64,000 nt of DNA, taken from assembly GCF_028279465.1 (NCBI RefSeq), contig NZ_JANQNS010000009.1:42986-106985 (forward strand), in the 5' to 3' direction. Numbering within the stretch: the first letter of the stretch is position 1; every line of letters starts with the position of its first letter. This stretch comes from Parasphingopyxis sp. (lineage in GTDB: Bacteria > Pseudomonadota > Alphaproteobacteria > Sphingomonadales > Sphingomonadaceae). The notes under the pieces were generated by a model. That model was not told the origin of the DNA, ran no database searches, and saw only the letters and a program-made list of their open reading frames with translations. Of this stretch, positions 62,743 through 64,000 are shown piece by piece. Position numbers and translations under genes: made by a program.

Positions 62743-63549
62743 CTATTCAACACTCAGTGCGTAGGTGCCTGTCGCCCCTCCGCCCAGCGTAGTCGCGCGG
62801 ATCATCAGCGTTCCCGACCGCTGGAACGTCACCGTCAGGCGGGAGTCGAGCCCAAGCGCTTCCTCGCCCTCATTCGCGATTCCGTCATCGTTACTGTCGG
62901 ACACGGCGAAGCCCAGCGGCGTCATCCCGCCCACTTCGAGGAATGCGTCGAAATCTTCGGATCTCAGCGTGATCGTGCGCGTATCGCCTTCCCGGCCGCG
63001 CAATTCGTAGAGCGCGTAATGCCGGCCCTCGACGCCGTAACTGTCCGAGACGTAGGTCGGGCTGTCCATTGTCAGCTCGCCATCGGCCGTCCCGCCGGCG
63101 CGGATGCGGATCGGCGGCGGCGGCGGCGGCGGCGGCGGCAGTTCGGTCAGCTCGATCGTGTAATTGCCGGTGGCATCCGCGCCGAACGTCCGCGCGCGCA
63201 CGATATAGGTGCCGCTCTCCGGGAAGGTGAAGACGAGCCGCGAGTTCAGCCCTTCGCCGCCATCATCGTCGACGAACATCTGCATGAACTGATCGCTCTC
63301 CATCAGGCCGATCTCGAGCAAAGTGTCGAAATCGTCGGATTGCATGGCGATGGCGATACGGTCGCCGGCTTCGCCCGTCACGGTGTAGCTGTCGAGATAG
63401 TAATCGTTGCTCGTCACCCGTTCGCTTTCGCGGGTCAGTTCGCCTTGCGTAGCGCTGCCCGGCGCCAGAGGCGTCTGGGCAAGCGCCGCGGCCGGCAGAG
63501 CGGCGGCGAGTGCGCCGGCAAAAGCAATTCGGGATAGCTGGGTCGTCAT
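62743..63549 (-). CDS. Exported protein with two PPC-like beta domains
   Basis: A 268-residue protein with a signal peptide (FAGALAAALPAAALAQ) and two homologous bacterial pre-peptidase C-terminal-like domains (about 35-130 and 148-268), joined by a run of about ten prolines. Both domains have the DSY.V.G..GD...I...SDDFD..LE.G pattern and end in FPESGTYIVRARTFG and FQRSGTLMIRATTLG. PPC domains are usually appended to secreted proteases; here they stand alone beside a protease autotransporter and could bind its substrates or the cell surface. The GGCGGC codon run may be prone to slippage. Confidence 0.85.
   Translation of the reverse strand: MTTQLSRIAFAGALAAALPAAALAQTPLAPGSATQGELTRESERVTSNDYYLDSYTVTGEAGDRIAIAMQSDDFDTLLEIGLMESDQFMQMFVDDDGGEGLNSRLVFTFPESGTYIVRARTFGADATGNYTIELTELPPPPPPPPPIRIRAGGTADGELTMDSPTYVSDSYGVEGRHYALYELRGREGDTRTITLRSEDFDAFLEVGGMTPLGFAVSDSNDDGIANEGEEALGLDSRLTVTFQRSGTLMIRATTLGGGATGTYALSVE
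63112..63139. repeat. GGC trinucleotide tract inside the PPC-domain gene
   Basis: About nine uninterrupted GGC triplets encode the proline linker on the minus strand. Homopolymeric codon runs like this can change in length by slippage without losing the frame. Confidence 0.8.
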
Positions 63550-63702
63550 TGAAAGTCTCCCTGTGCGATGGAGCCAATTGGCTCCTTTTCAATTTTTGCG
63601 ACCGGATGCCGCTATCGACGAAGCGTTCTGTATCGGCGATGAACGGTTTATGAGAAATCGGATTTACGCCGGTCGGCAATATTCTCATGGCGGCACTATC
63701 GC

Positions 63703-64000
63703 CTAGTCGATCATATCCCGCAATGTCGCAATTGTGTCCGCCTCGTGCGCGGGCTTGTCGCGGCGCAGGCGCGAGATACGGGGGAACCGCATGGCGAGGC
63801 CCGATTTGTGGCGTTTCGATTCATGGATGGAATCGAACGCGACTTCCACGACGAGCGTCTTCTCCACCTCGCGCACCGGGCCGAAGCGGTTGACCGTGTT
63901 GGTCCGCACGAACCGGTCGAGCCATTTGAGCTCCGTGTCGGAAAAGCCCGAATAGGCTTTGCCGACCGGATAGAGCTCTCCGTCATCCGTCCAGCAGCCG
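63703..64000 (-). CDS. ATP-dependent DNA ligase, C-terminal end (cut by window edge)
   Basis: The 98 visible residues end an ATP-dependent DNA ligase of the type encoded with Lhr-like helicases: LYPVGKAYSGFSDTELKWLDRF, VEKTLVVEVAFDSIHESKRHKSGLAMRFPRISR (each in the usual order, here cut for brevity) and the RDKPAHEADT tail. This region is the OB-fold half that clamps DNA. The catalytic lysine domain is beyond the right edge. The frame stops at 63703. Confidence 0.88.
   Translation of the reverse strand, partial: GCWTDDGELYPVGKAYSGFSDTELKWLDRFVRTNTVNRFGPVREVEKTLVVEVAFDSIHESKRHKSGLAMRFPRISRLRRDKPAHEADTIATLRDMID

Noticed and set aside
1..64000. CRISPR array, prophage, insertion sequence or integron
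   Set aside because: No regularly spaced direct repeats, transposase, integrase, or phage structural genes were found on either strand.

Overview
The window is high-GC, densely packed chromosomal DNA of an alphaproteobacterium, most probably a member of the Sphingomonadales. The indications are two large TonB-dependent receptors, an aerobic cobaltochelatase pair (CobS/CobT), short-form HisG, a CelD/FemAB-like acyltransferase next to a JmjC-like cupin, and the lptC-lptA-lptB-rpoN order. No phage, IS transposase, CRISPR array or rRNA was seen.

Layout. 1-9655: an accessory catabolic region. It holds a hydantoinase-A type protein (cut by the left edge), HMG-CoA-lyase-type enzyme, CaiB/BaiF CoA-transferase, isochorismatase-type amidohydrolase, FCD-type GntR regulator, an Asp/Glu-racemase-fold protein without either catalytic cysteine, two tandem NTF2-like proteins, a TonB-dependent receptor, an acyl-CoA dehydrogenase and a small GNAT. 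The perfect palindrome TTGTATACAA lies in both divergent promoter gaps, so the GntR probably controls the unit. 9802-14481: oxidoreductase, aldo/keto reductase, Fe(II)/2OG oxygenase and a convergent sodium/solute symporter. 14714-21067: a complete cyanophycin make-and-break locus (cyanophycinase, CphA that appears to start on AUC, a CphA paralogue with no ATP-grasp domain, isoaspartyl peptidase). 21468-24384: ECF-type sigma factor overlapping a membrane Ser/Thr kinase. 24447-28842: infA-maf-RNase E/G-yacG-tRNA-Phe, with a CrtC-like protein and a phosphotransferase lying inside it. 29088-34431: second TonB-dependent receptor, cupin and acyltransferase pair, and a PaaI-type thioesterase broken by one in-frame stop.

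34509-43775 is mostly housekeeping: H+-pyrophosphatase, thiL-nusB, DUF1993, hisD, hisG, DUF2332, epoxide-hydrolase-like protein and pirin. 43772-47763 carries bolA, a DnaJ-domain protein and cobS-cobT. 47909-53180 holds a glycine-zipper protein, a phytase-like esterase domain protein, rpmB, tadA, an OmpA-family lipoprotein, a CBS/CorC membrane protein and a 53-residue membrane peptide. 53204-57379 is rpoN-lptB-lptA-lptC-RNase D on the minus strand. 57486-64000 has a small membrane protein, a double cold-shock-domain protein, a 1186-residue trypsin-like autotransporter, a PPC-domain exported protein and the C-terminus of an ATP-dependent DNA ligase.

Points most worth following: the GntR-operator regulon around the unexplained catabolic cluster; the AUC start of cphA and its ATP-grasp-less partner; a 72-nt cloverleaf with encoded CCA at 49584-49655 that lacks the conserved tRNA loop bases; a pair of inverted-repeat elements between hisG/hisD and cobS/cobT; and the single-stop thioesterase.
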